The position numbers and the translations under genes are program-made. This document shows positions 30,823 through 39,413 of a DNA stretch of 64,000 bases, one piece after another. Every line of letters starts with the position of its first letter. The first letter of the stretch is position 1. A model generated the notes under the pieces. It was not told the DNA's origin and searched no databases. It saw nothing but the letters and a program-made list of their open reading frames with translations. The stretch is from Enterobacter cloacae complex sp. R_G8 (GTDB lineage: Bacteria > Pseudomonadota > Gammaproteobacteria > Enterobacterales > Enterobacteriaceae): contig NZ_CP102246.1 of assembly GCF_024599795.1 (NCBI RefSeq), forward strand, positions 4,402,001 through 4,466,000, in the 5' to 3' direction.

Positions 30823-30984
30823 CTACGGACGTCGACGTCCCGTGAACAGGCTGACCAGGAACAGAATGATACCGACCACAAAGACAATTTTAGCTGCCCA
30901 GGCCGCTGTACCCGCCAGTCCGCCAAAGCCCAAAGCGGCGGCAATTAACGCGATAACCAGAAATATAATGCCCCAACGAAACAT
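30823..30984 (-). CDS. ytjA: Small membrane protein YtjA (UPF0391)
   Basis: A 53-residue protein too short for routine ORF lists: starts [19 protein letters not shown] and ends SLFTGRRRP. Two hydrophobic helices with a short glycine/alanine turn and a basic C-terminus suggest a two-pass inner-membrane protein. It matches E. coli YtjA in length and sequence from memory; function unknown. AGGAGAGG precedes the ATG. It sits between yjjU and osmY as in E. coli. Confidence 0.93.
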   Translation of the reverse strand: MFRWGIIFLVIALIAAALGFGGLAGTAAWAAKIVFVVGIILFLVSLFTGRRRP

Positions 30985-31072
30985 AAGCCTCTCCTTTACC
31001 ATAGTTAATGTCGGCCGCTATATATGAGCGCTCAGGTCACTCATCGGCGTTTTTCCAGAGTCATTCTTATTT

Positions 31073-31099
31073 CGCCCGCAGGCTTCAGCCTGACGGGCG
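31073..31099. other. Hairpin downstream of osmY
   Basis: CGCCCG-C-AGGCT with AGCCT-GA-CGGGCG and a TC loop: a strong imperfect hairpin just past the osmY stop. No clear T run, so it may work as a Rho-assisted terminator or mRNA end stabiliser. Confidence 0.5.
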
Positions 31100-31111
31100 A
31101 GTCGTGCAGGT

Positions 31112-31729
31112 TTACTTCGCTTTAAGATCGTTTTTGACGCTTTTCACACCATCAATCGCTTTCGCGATGGATTCGGCGCGGTCAATCTGCGCCTGGGAAT
31201 CTACCGTACCGGAAAGCTGGACCACACCGTCGGTGGTTTCCACTTTCACCTTACGAGACGGCACGATGTCATCTGCTAAAAGTTTAGCTTTGATTTCGCT
31301 GGTCGTAGCGGCATCTCCGGCATAGCCTTTCACTGAGCTGGTTTTGCTGTCACGGACGTGCAGTTTGTCGCTTACAGACGCCACGCCCTCAACACCTTTC
31401 GCCACTTTTACAGCCTGTTCGGCCTGGGCCTGGCTTTCAACAAAGCCACTCAGGGTGACAACTTTTTGCTCGGTTTTGACGGAAATATCGGTGCTCTTAA
31501 TCGCTTCATCATCCACCAGCGCGGCTTTCACTTTTGCTGTGATTGAGCTGTCGTCCATGAAATTACCGACTTTATTCATAGAGCTATCGATTTTTTCCCC
31601 TGCGCTATTTGCAGTGGACTGAGCTTTATCCATGGTGCTGGTTTCCGCCAGGGCGGAGCCGCTTACCAGAACGCTACCCAATGTCACAGCCAGCAGAGTT
31701 TTAGAAATCTTCAGTCTTGTCATATTCAT
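31112..31729 (-). CDS. osmY: Periplasmic osmotically induced protein OsmY
   Basis: A 205-residue periplasmic protein with a signal peptide ([19 protein letters not shown], cleavage after SALA near residue 28) and two BON domains (roughly 58–125 and 138–205) containing repeats such as [15 protein letters not shown] and [15 protein letters not shown]. Made under RpoS control in stationary phase and high osmolarity in E. coli; reported to help envelope protein folding. The 300-bp upstream gap holds its promoter. Confidence 0.96.
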   Translation of the reverse strand: MNMTRLKISKTLLAVTLGSVLVSGSALAETSTMDKAQSTANSAGEKIDSSMNKVGNFMDDSSITAKVKAALVDDEAIKSTDISVKTEQKVVTLSGFVESQAQAEQAVKVAKGVEGVASVSDKLHVRDSKTSSVKGYAGDAATTSEIKAKLLADDIVPSRKVKVETTDGVVQLSGTVDSQAQIDRAESIAKAIDGVKSVKNDLKAK

Positions 31730-32029
31730 CGATGTATTCCTGTGTTTTGCCCGTTATTCGGGCTACATACTTCCTTAGTAGTTTTATATATCGCGAATAA
31801 ACACACGAGCAAAATGGAGAACCTAAAGTCATGCATTGAACAGTTTATTCATCCACGCCCGGTGCTAAACACTGAGTTAAATATAGATCACTCTCACAGT
31901 GACGCTTTCAGATTTGGGCAAAAAACGAGCAAAAAGCGTGAAATTGCGATGAATTAAGAACATTCCGCAAGAGACTAATAAGACAGGAAATAAAGAAGAG
32001 CACGGCGGCTGCCGTGCTCTGAGAGGGGA
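31730..32029 (-). promoter_or_regulatory. osmY upstream region
   Basis: The 300-bp gap between osmY and prfC is AT-rich near osmY. A TATATATAAAACTAC-like stretch 60–80 bp upstream of the start is a plausible RpoS-type −10 area, but I cannot fix it exactly. The right end holds the prfC terminator. Confidence 0.45.
31997..32020 (-). terminator. prfC terminator
   Basis: Perfect 10-bp stem AGAGCACGGC/GCCGTGCTCT with a GGCT loop, followed on the reverse strand by TCTTTATTT. Just downstream of the prfC stop. Confidence 0.88.
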
Positions 32030-33619
32030 TTAGTGTTCGCGTGTTTTGCGGAACTGTACGTCAGGATAACGTTCCTGCGTCAGGTTCAGGTTAACCATGG
32101 TTGGGGCGATATAGGTCAGATTATCACCGCCATCCAGCGCCAGCTGAACTTCGTTCTTACGCTTGAACTCTTCGAATTTCTTCACGTCAGCACATTCAAC
32201 CCAGCGCGCGGTCGCCACGTTGACCGATTCGTAAATCGCTTCCACGTTGTACTCACTCTTCAGACGCGCAACCACTACGTCGAACTGCAGCACACCCACC
32301 GCACCCACGATCAGATCGTTATTCGCGATTGGGCGGAAGACCTGCACTGCCCCCTCTTCGGAAAGCTGTACCAGCCCTTTCAGCAGCTGTTTCTGCTTCA
32401 GCGGATCTTTCAGGCGAATGCGGCGGAACAGTTCTGGCGCGAAGTTCGGAATACCGGTGAACTTCATCATTTCGCCCTGGGTGAAGGTATCGCCGATCTG
32501 GATGGTGCCATGGTTATGCAGACCGATGATGTCACCCGGATACGCTTCTTCCACGTGCGAGCGGTCGCCCGCCATGAAGGTCAGCGCGTCGGAAATCACT
32601 ACATCTTTACCGATACGCACCTGGCGCAGCTTCATGCCCTTTTCATACTTGCCGGACACCACGCGCATAAAGGCCACACGGTCACGGTGTTTCGGGTCCA
32701 TATTGGCCTGAATTTTAAAGACAAAGCCGGTGAACTTCTCTTCCTTCGCTTCCACTTCACGGGTATCGGTTTTACGCGGCATCGGCTGCGGAGCCCACTC
32801 CACCAGACCGTCGAGCATGTGGTCGACGCCAAAGTTACCCAGTGCGGTACCAAAGAAGACCGGGGTGATTTCGCCGCTCAGGAACAACTCTTTGTCGAAT
32901 TCGTGAGACGCGCCTTTTACCAGTTCCAGCTCGTCACGCAGCTGCGCGGCCAGCTCTTCACCCACCGCGGCGTCCAGGTCCGGGTTATCCAGACCTTTCA
33001 CAATGCGCACGTCCTGAATGGTATGGCCTTTACCGGTCTGGTACAGATACGTTTCGTCTTTATAAAGGTGGTAAACACCTTTGAACAACTTACCGCAGCC
33101 AATTGGCCAGGTGATTGGCGCACAGGCGATCTTCAGCTCGTTTTCCACTTCATCCATCAGCTCCATCGGGTCACGGATGTCACGGTCGAGTTTGTTCATG
33201 AAGGTGAGGATCGGCGTGTCGCGCAGACGGGTCACTTCCATCAGCTTACGGGTACGATCTTCTACACCTTTCGCGGCGTCGATGACCATCAGACAGCAGT
33301 CCACTGCCGTCAGCGTACGGTAGGTATCCTCGGAGAAGTCTTCGTGCCCCGGGGTATCCAGCAGGTTCACCAGACAATCGTGATACGGGAACTGCATCAC
33401 GGAGGTGGTAATCGAAATACCACGCTGCTTTTCCATCTCCATCCAGTCAGATTTTGCATGTTGGCTGGAGCCACGGCCTTTTACGGTACCGGCGGTCTGA
33501 ATCGCCTGTCCGAACAGCAGCACCTTCTCGGTGATGGTGGTTTTACCGGCATCCGGGTGCGAGATAATGGCAAAAGTGCGGCGCTTGGCCACCTCTTGCA
33601 GATAAGGAGACAACGTCAT
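32030..33619 (-). CDS. prfC: Peptide chain release factor 3
   Basis: GTPase that removes RF1/RF2 from ribosomes after termination. From ATG 33619 ([18 protein letters not shown]) the protein has 529 residues, equal to E. coli RF3. G-motifs are clear: [16 protein letters not shown] and [12 protein letters not shown] two codons upstream is an unlikely alternative start. A terminator hairpin lies directly after the stop. Confidence 0.98.
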   Translation of the reverse strand: MTLSPYLQEVAKRRTFAIISHPDAGKTTITEKVLLFGQAIQTAGTVKGRGSSQHAKSDWMEMEKQRGISITTSVMQFPYHDCLVNLLDTPGHEDFSEDTYRTLTAVDCCLMVIDAAKGVEDRTRKLMEVTRLRDTPILTFMNKLDRDIRDPMELMDEVENELKIACAPITWPIGCGKLFKGVYHLYKDETYLYQTGKGHTIQDVRIVKGLDNPDLDAAVGEELAAQLRDELELVKGASHEFDKELFLSGEITPVFFGTALGNFGVDHMLDGLVEWAPQPMPRKTDTREVEAKEEKFTGFVFKIQANMDPKHRDRVAFMRVVSGKYEKGMKLRQVRIGKDVVISDALTFMAGDRSHVEEAYPGDIIGLHNHGTIQIGDTFTQGEMMKFTGIPNFAPELFRRIRLKDPLKQKQLLKGLVQLSEEGAVQVFRPIANNDLIVGAVGVLQFDVVVARLKSEYNVEAIYESVNVATARWVECADVKKFEEFKRKNEVQLALDGGDNLTYIAPTMVNLNLTQERYPDVQFRKTREH

Positions 33620-33711
33620 AATCAAATCTTCTTATATAAGCGCGACAGCAGGCCGCGCATCATGGAATACGAAAAATGCGGCTATTTTACCCATCAATGG
33701 GGGGCAGGCAA

Positions 33712-34389
33712 TCATTGTTTACACAGGAGCTGCTCCAGTTCGTTCAACGACGTCACGGTCCAGGTCGGCTCGATACCTTCAGGCTTCACGCGGCCATGCG
33801 CATTTAACCAGACGGTCGACAGACCAGAATTGATGCCACCCAGAATATCCGACTCGGCGGTATCGCCTACCATCAACACACGGTCACGATCGGGTTTGCC
33901 GGCTTGCGCCAGCGCATAATCAAAAATACGCGGATCCGGCTTCGGCACGCCCACCTCTTCTGAGATCACCAGCGCGTCGAAATGATCGCGCAGTCCCGTG
34001 CGCTCAAGGCGGATCTGCTGCAGCGCGGTAAAACCGTTGGTGATGATCCCCAGTTTGACCTTGCCTTTCAGCGAATCGAGCAGGGAAACCGCCCCCGGCA
34101 GCGGCGCGCAGATATCGGCCATTGCATTAAGGAATGCCTCGTTCAACGCACCTGGACTCACGTTTAACCGTTCAGCCCAGGCATCAAAACGCTGGTGCTG
34201 AAGTTGTAACGCAGTGATGGCACCGTTCTGGTAATCCACCCAAAGCGGTTTATTCACCGCCTGATAGTCCTGAAAATCTTCAGCGGTGAAGGTCACGCTA
34301 TAATCCAGAAACATCCGCTGTAGACCACCGAACGAATCAAACGTAAACAGCGTTTCGTCGGCGTCAAAGAAAATCCAGTCCCATTTCAT
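33712..34389 (-). CDS. yjjG: HAD-family pyrimidine 5'-nucleotidase YjjG
   Basis: A 225-residue HAD phosphatase; in E. coli YjjG hydrolyses UMP, dUMP and dTMP and protects from non-canonical pyrimidines. Motifs: nucleophile FFDADETLF at the N-terminus, [10 protein letters not shown], and [12 protein letters not shown]. It follows rimI after 20 bp in the holD-rimI-yjjG unit. Length and order match E. coli. Confidence 0.96.
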   Translation of the reverse strand: MKWDWIFFDADETLFTFDSFGGLQRMFLDYSVTFTAEDFQDYQAVNKPLWVDYQNGAITALQLQHQRFDAWAERLNVSPGALNEAFLNAMADICAPLPGAVSLLDSLKGKVKLGIITNGFTALQQIRLERTGLRDHFDALVISEEVGVPKPDPRIFDYALAQAGKPDRDRVLMVGDTAESDILGGINSGLSTVWLNAHGRVKPEGIEPTWTVTSLNELEQLLCKQ

Positions 34390-34409
34390 CGTTACAACCT
34401 TATTTTTCG

Positions 34410-34853
34410 TTATCCAATCGGCAGAGCCATAATGATGGCGTCTTCACGTCCCTCTGCGGTCGGGTAGTAGTTACGGCGGATTGTCGCCTCGTTAAAGCCT
34501 AAGCTTTCATAGAGCGCGATGGCGGCGACATTTGACGCGCGCACCTCCAGCCACAGGGTGAAAACGTCACGGGTTTCGAGCTCACGAATGAGATGCGTAA
34601 GCAGTTCCCTTCCCAGTCCACGGCGCTGAAACGCGGGATCCACCGCGATATTAAACAGCGTGGCCTCATCCAGAACGACCTGGGTTATCGCAAACGCGGC
34701 CAGGGTGCCGTCAACGTCCAGGCGGTAATTCAAATACCGTTCGCCCTGGTTGCTGGCGAGTGTCTTTTCGCTCCACGGAAACGCATGGGCGCGTGTTTCA
34801 ATCGCGTACGCCGCACGCAGATCAGGCGTCGTGAGGGAAGAAATCGTGTTCAT
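34410..34853 (-). CDS. rimI: Ribosomal protein bS18-alanine N-acetyltransferase
   Basis: GNAT enzyme of 147 residues that acetylates the N-terminal alanine of ribosomal protein S18. The acetyl-CoA loop is visible in [15 protein letters not shown], followed by [19 protein letters not shown]. The start at 34853 lies inside holD, overlapping it by 32 bp, so translation is probably coupled. Confidence 0.96.
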   Translation of the reverse strand: MNTISSLTTPDLRAAYAIETRAHAFPWSEKTLASNQGERYLNYRLDVDGTLAAFAITQVVLDEATLFNIAVDPAFQRRGLGRELLTHLIRELETRDVFTLWLEVRASNVAAIALYESLGFNEATIRRNYYPTAEGREDAIIMALPIG

Positions 34854-35235
34854 AGTCGCAGATTTGTTGCCATAGCGCGCTTCGCGCTTTTGGATTGGCT
34901 TTCAGCTCTTCCAGCACGGGTGAGCTGATCTGACTCCCCGGAAGGGATATCTCGTTTGTTTCGCCCATGCGCCAGCTGTTGCAGTGGCTATCAGGAGGAA
35001 GCATGGCGACCCTGTCCGGTGTCAGCTGTAAAACCTGGTCGGCCGTCAGCTTCAGGCTGCGAAGGACATCACCGATCAGAGCATCATTCAGGGCAGGCAG
35101 TTCTTCCGCCACCATCACCAGGCGAACATGCGCAGGGATGGCGATAGCGATTTCGCCCTGCAACGCCGTCGGGCGACGCAAAGCCCACTGGGTGATGCCC
35201 AGTTGCTGCAACTGCCAGTCTCGTCGGGATGTCAT
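34822..35235 (-). CDS. holD: DNA polymerase III psi subunit
   Basis: Psi subunit of the clamp-loader complex, joining chi to the tau/gamma core. The 137 residues match E. coli HolD, starting MTSRRDWQLQQLGITQWALR. It heads the holD-rimI-yjjG unit and is divergent from rsmC across about 100 bp. Confidence 0.96.
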   Translation of the reverse strand: MTSRRDWQLQQLGITQWALRRPTALQGEIAIAIPAHVRLVMVAEELPALNDALIGDVLRSLKLTADQVLQLTPDRVAMLPPDSHCNSWRMGETNEISLPGSQISSPVLEELKANPKARSALWQQICDYEHDFFPHDA

Positions 35236-35337
35236 AGGGAAAACTCCTGTCTCTCAGGCGCGCAAATATAGCAAATGTGTCGAAAGTGCGCCATCTACCT
35301 ACTATAATCCCCGCCTGAGTTTATTGAGGAACAATTC

Positions 35338-36366
35338 ATGTCTGCATTTACCCCGGCAAGTGAAGTCTTGCTGCGTCACAGTGATGATTTCGAACAAAGC
35401 CGTATTCTGTTTGCCGGAGATATGCAGGATGACCTGCCCGCGCGTTTCGACTGTGCAGAAAGCCGTGCCCATACCCAATACTACCACCACTGGCAGGTGC
35501 TGAGCCGCCAGATGGGCGAGCGCGCACGCTTTAGCCTGGTGGCGGAACAGAGTGATGTCGCTGACTGCGACACGCTGATCTACTACTGGCCGAAGAACAA
35601 ACCGGAAGCGCAGTTCCAGCTGATGAATCTGCTCTCCCTGCTGCCGGTCGGCTGCGATATTTTTGTGGTTGGTGAGAACCGCAGCGGTGTGCGAAGCGCA
35701 GAGCAGATGCTGGAAGCGTACGCCCCGCTGAACAAAGTCGACAGTGCCCGTCGCTGTGGTCTGTACCACGGTCGTCTGGAAAAACAGCCATCCTTCGATG
35801 CCGGGACATTCTGGGACGCGTATCAGCTTGATGGCCTCACCATAAAAACCCTGCCGGGCGTTTTCAGCCGTGACGGACTGGACGTGGGCAGCAAACTGCT
35901 GCTCTCCACGCTGACGCCGCACACCAAAGGCAAAGTACTGGACGTTGGCTGTGGCGCAGGGGTGCTGGCAACGGTGCTGGCAAGCCACTCACCAAAAGTC
36001 CGCCTGACGCTCTGTGACGTCAGTGCGCCAGCGGTCGAAGCCAGCCGTGCGACGCTCGCCGCCAACGGATTTGAAGGCGAAGTCTTTGCCAGCAACGTCT
36101 TCTCAGACGTTACCGGTCGGTTCGACATGATCATCTCCAACCCGCCGTTCCACGATGGCATCGAAACCAGCCTTGAAGCGGCGCAAACGCTGATCCGTGG
36201 CGCAGTGCGTCACCTGAACAGCGGGGGTGAACTGAGGATCGTCGCTAACGCCTTCCTGCCGTACCCGAAAGTGCTGGATGAGACCTTCGGCTTCCATGAA
36301 GTTATCGCGCAAACGGGCCGCTTTAAGGTCTACCGTACCGTGATGACGCGTCAGGCTAAAAAATAA
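35338..36366 (+). CDS. rsmC: 16S rRNA m2G1207 methyltransferase
   Basis: Methylates G1207 of 16S rRNA in the 30S subunit. The 342 residues include an N-terminal pseudo-methyltransferase half and a C-terminal catalytic half with [12 protein letters not shown] for S-adenosylmethionine and the NPPFHDG motif for the guanine. ATG 35338 follows TTGAGGAACAATTC. A palindromic REP-like hairpin follows the stop. Confidence 0.97.
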   Translation: MSAFTPASEVLLRHSDDFEQSRILFAGDMQDDLPARFDCAESRAHTQYYHHWQVLSRQMGERARFSLVAEQSDVADCDTLIYYWPKNKPEAQFQLMNLLSLLPVGCDIFVVGENRSGVRSAEQMLEAYAPLNKVDSARRCGLYHGRLEKQPSFDAGTFWDAYQLDGLTIKTLPGVFSRDGLDVGSKLLLSTLTPHTKGKVLDVGCGAGVLATVLASHSPKVRLTLCDVSAPAVEASRATLAANGFEGEVFASNVFSDVTGRFDMIISNPPFHDGIETSLEAAQTLIRGAVRHLNSGGELRIVANAFLPYPKVLDETFGFHEVIAQTGRFKVYRTVMTRQAKK

Positions 36367-36375
36367 TCTACCCTG

Positions 36376-36416
36376 CCTGTCTGCCGGTTAAGCGCCAGCG
36401 CCATCCGGCAGACAGG
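36376..36416. repeat. REP-like palindrome downstream of rsmC
   Basis: Perfect 12-bp arms CCTGTCTGCCGG/CCGGCAGACAGG around a 17-base loop with the REP-like centre. It may end or stabilise the rsmC transcript. Confidence 0.75.
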
Positions 36417-36469
36417 GCCCCCGTTCCGACCATTTTTGCAGCAATCAAAACAACGTGCGCAATTTTCTG

Positions 36470-36497
36470 TTGACGTAAAGCTCAAAACATCTAGAAT
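36470..36497 (+). promoter_or_regulatory. Promoter of the tRNA-Leu operon
   Basis: TTGACG (36470–36475), 16-bp spacer, TAGAAT (36492–36497), then the GC-rich start GCGCCTCCG typical of stringently controlled stable-RNA promoters. About 40 bp before the first tRNA. Confidence 0.85.
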
Positions 36498-36538
36498 GCG
36501 CCTCCGTGGTTACGATACTTTTACAGTATCGATGGTAT

Positions 36539-36625
36539 GCGAAGGTGGCGGAATTGGTAGACGCGCTAGCTTCAGGTGTTAGTGTCCTTACGGACGTGGG
36601 GGTTCAAGTCCCCCCCCTCGCACCA
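36539..36625 (+). tRNA. leuQ: tRNA-Leu (CAG), first copy
   Basis: An 87-nt class II tRNA starting GCGAAGGTGG, anticodon loop CTTCAGG giving anticodon CAG, long variable arm, and an encoded CCA end. It corresponds to the E. coli leuQPV cluster at the same place next to rsmC; which of the three letters fits this copy is uncertain. Confidence 0.97.
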
Positions 36626-36653
36626 TAAATCACGTTGATATTGCTCGCACTGG

Positions 36654-36740
36654 GCGAAGGTGGCGGAATTGGTAGACGCGCTAGCTTCAGGTGTTAGTGT
36701 TCTTACGGACGTGGGGGTTCAAGTCCCCCCCCTCGCACCA
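36654..36740 (+). tRNA. leuP: tRNA-Leu (CAG), second copy
   Basis: Identical to the first copy except for one base in the variable arm (GTGTTC instead of GTGTCC), which turns a C-G pair into a U-G wobble. Encoded CCA end; 28 bp after the first copy. Confidence 0.97.
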
Positions 36741-36771
36741 ACGAGGCGATATCAAAAAGTAAGATAACTGT

Positions 36772-36858
36772 GCGAAGGTGGCGGAATTGGTAGACGCGCT
36801 AGCTTCAGGTGTTAGTGTCCTTACGGACGTGGGGGTTCAAGTCCCCCCCCTCGCACCA
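36772..36858 (+). tRNA. leuV: tRNA-Leu (CAG), third copy
   Basis: Same 87-nt sequence as the first copy, 31 bp after the second. No integrase or duplicated 3' end is seen downstream, so it does not hold an integrated element here. Confidence 0.97.
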
Positions 36859-36900
36859 ATTATCTTGCATCCTCTCTGCAGTCCTTCTTGTTATTCCCAG

Positions 36901-37131
36901 TTATTTCAAACTCATCAGTATCACCAGAATTCCACTGACCAGCGCGACGCATGATGGCAACAAAACAAAGTGCCGTAATTGCTTATGCCAGATCATTGCT
37001 GATGTCACCAGCAGCCCTGACACAATGATGGCTTTCCAGAGTTCAATGGAGAGATCGGCATACATCAGACCGCCGAGAATGGCGCCCGGCAGTAATACCC
37101 CCCAACCACTTCCTAACACCCGGCTCAACAT
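36901..37131 (-). CDS. Small DUF1435-type membrane protein
   Basis: A 76-residue hydrophobic protein from ATG 37131 (MLSRVLGSGWGVLLPGAILG), chosen because GAGAGGG lies just upstream; the frame stays open 13 codons further but has no better start. Three hydrophobic stretches suggest an inner-membrane protein. It resembles the DUF1435 family found beside fhuF in enterics (YjjZ-like, recalled, not checked). Two Fur-like boxes lie upstream, so iron repression is likely. Function unknown. Confidence 0.75.
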   Translation of the reverse strand: MLSRVLGSGWGVLLPGAILGGLMYADLSIELWKAIIVSGLLVTSAMIWHKQLRHFVLLPSCVALVSGILVILMSLK

Positions 37132-37149
37132 GATTTGCCCTCTCATATC

Positions 37150-37189
37150 GATAATGATAACCAATATCATATGATAGACATTATCATTT
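37150..37189. promoter_or_regulatory. Tandem Fur boxes
   Basis: GATAATGATAACCAATATC (37150–37168) and ATGATAGACATTATCATTT (37171–37189) both resemble the Fur consensus GATAATGATAATCATTATC. They sit 20–60 bp upstream of the DUF1435-type gene, over its expected promoter. The rest of the 256-bp gap to the diguanylate cyclase is AT-rich with no other clear signal. Confidence 0.8.
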
Positions 37190-37387
37190 GTCAGTACCTA
37201 TAATTAAAAACCATGGCCGTTTACCTTTCCCGTAATGACAGGAATTGCCTAAGGTGATAAATTGCCCACCTGTTAACTACTCATAAAGTTTCTCTGATAA
37301 TTACTCTTTTGATTTTTTTGCTTCCATTATTGCGAAACAACACCTATTTATCTGTTTTAATTAAATTTTAATAAAAAACGCACTACT

Positions 37388-38452
37388 ATGACATCACAAT
37401 CCTGGCGGTCTTTAGTCAACAGCAAATATCAGTTATCGTTACGTTTATTTTTATTTCTGAACGCAACCTCCGCGGTGTTCTCGGTAACAAATCCGCTCTA
37501 TTCTGTACGCCTGTTATCCTTCCCCCTGCTGGCTATTTTTACACTCAGTACGGGATTGTTGCTCTGGCACTGGAAAAAGCGTACCCGCAGAGTAAATATT
37601 CCTGTGGTTTCAGCGATCTTCGGTATTTTATGGGCCTGGCAAATTGTCTCGAAATTTTCGTTAATTACGCACGATCGCGAGACGTATTTGATCATAGCGC
37701 TATTAACGGTGCTTTTTATCGGGTCTCTTGCATTCGCGATTAATATCAAAGCGTTTACTCTTCATTCATTACCCGCATTTATTGTCTGCCTGTGGTTAAG
37801 CACCCCTGAGCACTGGCTGAGAATGACCTACTCTTTCGTTCTGCCGGTTGTGGCTATAGGTGTTCACAACGTTTTGCAAAGGCGTAACGATCGCTTCGCT
37901 CAGGAGTTACTTTCCCGGTTACTGGAAGAACGGGAAACCCTGACCGATCTCAGCATGATGGATCCGCTTACCGGCCTGTATAACCGTCGCGGCCTGCAAA
38001 GTCGGCTGGGAAATCTGCCTGCGGTGGAAAATGGCGAACACTTTGTCCTGCTGATGGATATCGACCACTTCAAGGCCTATAACGACCACTACGGCCATAT
38101 GATGGGCGACCAGGCGTTGATCCGCGTCTCTGCGGCAATCCGGGATGCCGTGCGCTCGCGGGATATTGTGGCGCGTTTCGGCGGCGAAGAATTTATGGTG
38201 CTGCTGACGAACATTTCACTGGATCATGCCCGCCAGACGGCAGAGCGTATTCGCCAGAAAGTCTATGATTTGAAAATCCCGCATATGTTCAATGAAAGCG
38301 TGGCGACCAACGTCACTATCAGCATTGGTATTGCTATTTTTGAGGATGAAGACGTAGAAGGCGCGCTGGAAAAAGCAGATAAAGCCCTCTACGAAGCGAA
38401 GCATCTCGGGCGCAATAACATTCTCCTCAGCGAAGAATTACAGGCGGTTTAA
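37388..38452 (+). CDS. Membrane-anchored diguanylate cyclase (GGDEF)
   Basis: A 354-residue protein with about six predicted hydrophobic helices in residues 17–165, a short coiled linker, and a GGDEF domain from DPLTGLYNRR (192–201). The active-site motif is GGEEF at 265–269, so it should make c-di-GMP. An RxxD inhibitory site (RSRD, 256–259) lies five residues before it, implying product inhibition. From memory Salmonella STM4551 lies at the same place beside fhuF. Not Fur-boxed itself. Confidence 0.9.
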   Translation: MTSQSWRSLVNSKYQLSLRLFLFLNATSAVFSVTNPLYSVRLLSFPLLAIFTLSTGLLLWHWKKRTRRVNIPVVSAIFGILWAWQIVSKFSLITHDRETYLIIALLTVLFIGSLAFAINIKAFTLHSLPAFIVCLWLSTPEHWLRMTYSFVLPVVAIGVHNVLQRRNDRFAQELLSRLLEERETLTDLSMMDPLTGLYNRRGLQSRLGNLPAVENGEHFVLLMDIDHFKAYNDHYGHMMGDQALIRVSAAIRDAVRSRDIVARFGGEEFMVLLTNISLDHARQTAERIRQKVYDLKIPHMFNESVATNVTISIGIAIFEDEDVEGALEKADKALYEAKHLGRNNILLSEELQAV

Positions 38453-38511
38453 GCGCAACGTTCTCTGTGCAGGACAAAAGTCTTGCCATCGGTATGAGCA
38501 ATAGTTAGGAT

Positions 38512-38530
38512 TGGCAATCATTATCATTTA
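38512..38530. promoter_or_regulatory. Fur box upstream of fhuF
   Basis: TGGCAATCATTATCATTTA contains the AATCATTATC half of the Fur consensus with good flanks; 17 bp before the fhuF start. E. coli fhuF is Fur-repressed. Confidence 0.82.
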
Positions 38531-38546
38531 GATTTCTATCTATATT

Positions 38547-39335
38547 ATGGCCACGCATACCGCACATACTGTTGAACCACTCATCTGGCGAGCCCGTCTC
38601 ACCTCGGGGAATTCTTCGCTTGCGGAAGCCATACGCGAAAAGATAACGGAAACCCGCGCCCATCTGCTGGACTTTATCAAACTGGATGAGCCGCATCCGC
38701 ACCACGCCATGACCCTGGCACAGTGGCGTCAGCCGGCAAAACGCCAGTCACTGCTGGCGACATATTCCGACCATATCTATCGCAATCAACCCACCCTTAC
38801 GCGGGAATATAAGCCCCTGCTCTCCCTCTGGGCACAATGGTATATCGGCCTGATGGCACCTCCGCTGATGCTGGCGTTGCTCACCCAGGAGACCATGCTG
38901 GATCTCTCCCCGGACTATTTTCACGTTGAGTTCCACGAGACAGGACGTGCGGCCTGTTTCTGGATCGATCTTCACGAAGATCCAACGGCAATGCATCTCT
39001 CTGCTACGCAGCGGATGGAGCAACTCGTGACCCGCGCCCTGATGCCGGTGGTTAATGCTCTGGAAGAGACGGGAGAGATCAACGGGAAGCTTATCTGGAG
39101 TAATACTGGCTATTTAATCCACTGGTATTTGACGGAAATGAAGCCTCTGCTCGGTGATGAGAAGGTGGATGCCCTGCGTCAGTCCTTATTCTTTACGAAA
39201 CAGCTTGCGGATGGCCGCGATAACCCGTTATTCCGTACCGTGGTACCTCGTGACGGCCTTCTGGTGCGTCGCACCTGCTGCCAGCGCTATCGCCTGCCGG
39301 ACGTTCAGCAGTGCGGGGATTGTACGCTGAAGTAG
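38547..39335 (+). CDS. fhuF: Ferric-siderophore reductase FhuF
   Basis: Cytosolic [2Fe-2S] protein that reduces iron in hydroxamate siderophores such as ferrioxamine and coprogen. The 262 residues match E. coli. The unusual cluster ligands Cys244, Cys245, Cys256 and Cys259 are intact at the C-terminus (RRTCCQRY and QQCGDC). A Fur box overlaps the promoter. A terminator shared with the convergent PTS gene follows. Confidence 0.97.
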   Translation: MATHTAHTVEPLIWRARLTSGNSSLAEAIREKITETRAHLLDFIKLDEPHPHHAMTLAQWRQPAKRQSLLATYSDHIYRNQPTLTREYKPLLSLWAQWYIGLMAPPLMLALLTQETMLDLSPDYFHVEFHETGRAACFWIDLHEDPTAMHLSATQRMEQLVTRALMPVVNALEETGEINGKLIWSNTGYLIHWYLTEMKPLLGDEKVDALRQSLFFTKQLADGRDNPLFRTVVPRDGLLVRRTCCQRYRLPDVQQCGDCTLK

Positions 39336-39342
39336 TCAGGAC

Positions 39343-39371
39343 CGGCCTGATGCCCTCACCCTGCCCCTCTC
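39343..39371. repeat. Dispersed hairpin repeat, truncated copy 5
   Basis: CGGCCTGATGCCCTCACCCT then GCCCCTCTC: the tail and one arm of the same repeat as at 14239 and 22696, in the opposite orientation and lacking the second arm. Confidence 0.7.
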
Positions 39372-39379
39372 AAACACTA

Positions 39380-39412
39380 AAAACGGCAACTCATGTTGCC
39401 GTTTTGCTTTTA
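39380..39412. terminator. Bidirectional terminator between fhuF and the PTS gene
   Basis: Perfect 11-bp stem AAAACGGCAAC/GTTGCCGTTTT, loop TCAT, with T-rich flank on the forward strand and T run on the reverse. Confidence 0.88.
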
Positions 39413-39413
39413 C

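Noticed and set aside
31742..31957. 71-codon forward frame in the osmY upstream region
   Set aside because: No RBS, no recognisable similarity, and it covers the osmY promoter; likely chance.
32033..33919. 628-codon open frame antisense to prfC
   Set aside because: Complete overlap with the well-defined prfC; a codon-bias shadow.
36539..36858. Integration site at tRNA-Leu
   Set aside because: tRNA genes often host islands, but no integrase, duplicated tRNA 3' end or phage gene is present downstream.
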